Source of the DNA: CAYUST01 sp041908765
Lineage (GTDB): Bacteria > Patescibacteriota > Gracilibacteria > Absconditabacterales > Absconditicoccaceae
NCBI GenBank assembly: GCA_041908765.1
Contig: JAYREU010000020.1
Span: 1-5,933 of the forward strand
Direction of reading: 5' to 3'
DNA length: 5,933 bases
A program made the position numbers and the translations under genes. Numbering within the stretch: position 1 is the stretch's first letter; every line of letters starts with the position of its first letter. Positions 5,435 to 5,933 of this stretch are shown here, one piece after another. The notes under the pieces were generated by a model, which saw nothing but the letters and a program-made list of their open reading frames with translations, was not told the DNA's origin and did no database searches.

Positions 5435-5578
5435 ATGAGACTACATACCAAAGCAAGAAAGAAGTTGAGACAGGCACTTGTCAGAGTAGAGAAGGTTGTG
5501 ATTATGGATATCAGAAAACAACTCGATCAACAAAGAAAGTGGAAAGCAGAAGTCGTCAAGAGACAAGCGAGAGGATAA
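5435..5578 (+). CDS. Tiny basic protein of 47 aa, possibly bS21-like
   Basis: The ATG at 5435 follows directly on an in-frame TAG (5432-5434), so the start is fixed, and the frame ends with TAA at 5576-5578. The product is strongly basic and predicted helical: MRLHTKARKKLRQALVRVEK, then VVIMDIRKQLDQQRKW (21-36), and a basic tail ending KRQARG. The pattern of an Ala-Leu-x-Arg helix followed by a second Arg/Lys helix recalls bS21, but the similarity is weak and bS21 is usually longer. It sits between an unknown basic gene (26-base gap) and rplS (48-base gap). An overlapping frame starting at ATG 5421 is shorter and not convincing. Existence is likely, identity open. Confidence 0.45.
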   Translation: MRLHTKARKKLRQALVRVEKVVIMDIRKQLDQQRKWKAEVVKRQARG

Positions 5579-5626
5579 GCCTCTTTGCTAACAGTATAGG
5601 ATAACTTTATTATTTGCATTGTTTTC

Positions 5627-5933
5627 ATGAACACGTCTATGTTGCAAGCGATCCATCAGTCGCAATGATCTATGATCCTTCCTATCAAGCCAGGTCAACA
5701 ACTTGAGTTGCACGAAAAAATTGGTGATGAGGCTAACTTGAGAATATGGAAGTTCAAAGGCTTAGTTATCAAAGTACAGCATCCAAACCATCCTTCTGGC
5801 ACATTCACTATCAGAGGGAAAGTTGCTGGTTTGACTATAGAGAAAATCTATCCATTATCTTTTCCCAAATTCGACAAAGTATTATTGTTGGATGAGTTCA
5901 AAGTAAGAAGAGCTAAACTCTACTACTTGAGAG
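5627..5933 (+). CDS. rplS: 50S ribosomal protein bL19, 3' end beyond window
   Basis: bL19 lies at the interface of the two ribosomal subunits. The 102 codons visible carry family signatures: IKPGQQLELHEKI (20-32), WKFKGLVIKVQ (41-51), TFTIRGKVAGLTIEKIYPL (59-77), and the hallmark RRAKLYYLR at the window edge. The ATG at 5627 gives 20 residues before the IKPG segment, close to the bacterial norm, but requires reading UGA at 5666-5668 as Gly14. An ATG at 5672 lies after the UGA and would give a protein starting MILPIKPG, shorter than usual, so I prefer 5627. Only one of seven glycines visible is UGA. No Shine-Dalgarno site is present. Confidence 0.93.

Noticed and set aside
5326..5604. 92-codon frame overlapping the two small basic genes
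   Set aside because: It starts inside the 77-residue gene in another frame and has an incoherent composition. The 47-residue frame is the better reading.
1..5933. CRISPR arrays, tRNA or rRNA genes, transposases
   Set aside because: I saw no regularly spaced repeats, cloverleaf, rRNA segment or transposase motif in the window.

Overview
The window most likely comes from a bacterium that reads UGA as glycine (translation table 25), which points to Absconditabacteria (SR1) or Gracilibacteria. The evidence is internal. Three consecutive plus-strand genes (797-2887) and the N-terminus of ribosomal protein L19 read as coherent proteins only if UGA is sense. Several of those UGAs fall where the families have glycine, for example the Leu-Gly near the end of a GNAT fold and the Gly in the YYxxxG stretch of LanM dehydratases. 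UGG serves as tryptophan in the same genes, and the recognisable stops are UAA and UAG. I could not run a phylogeny, so the phylum is an inference.

Layout. (1) Positions 1-645, minus strand: two small unrecognised proteins in a tight pair behind a TTGACT/TATAAC promoter. (2) Positions 640-2887, plus strand: a candidate ribosomal-peptide (RiPP) cassette. It holds a 60-residue precursor-like peptide ending in a Ser/Thr/Cys-rich tail, a GNAT-type acetyltransferase, and a LanM-type (DUF4135) lanthipeptide dehydratase with nearly all catalytic residues at the expected spacing but no LanC cyclase domain. Read with the standard code this cassette breaks into meaningless fragments, so ordinary gene calling would miss it. 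(3) Positions 2906-4082, minus strand: two more members of the same small-protein family as region 1, one of them a tandem duplication, with a clear terminator and a hairpin shared by both 5' leaders. (4) Positions 4094-5933, plus strand: a ribosomal-protein operon with rpsL, rpsG, two small basic unrecognised proteins, and rplS cut by the window edge.

How the parts may work together. In the RiPP cassette the dehydratase would phosphorylate and eliminate Ser/Thr of the precursor tail, and the GNAT might acetylate the product. Ring closure would need a cyclase elsewhere, spontaneous Cys addition, or would not happen. The minus-strand proteins flanking the cassette share a domain (five copies in four genes) of unknown function. 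They use no UGA codons, unlike the cassette where about half of the glycines are UGA, which suggests a different origin or selection. No tRNA, rRNA, CRISPR array, transposase or classical Shine-Dalgarno site was seen.
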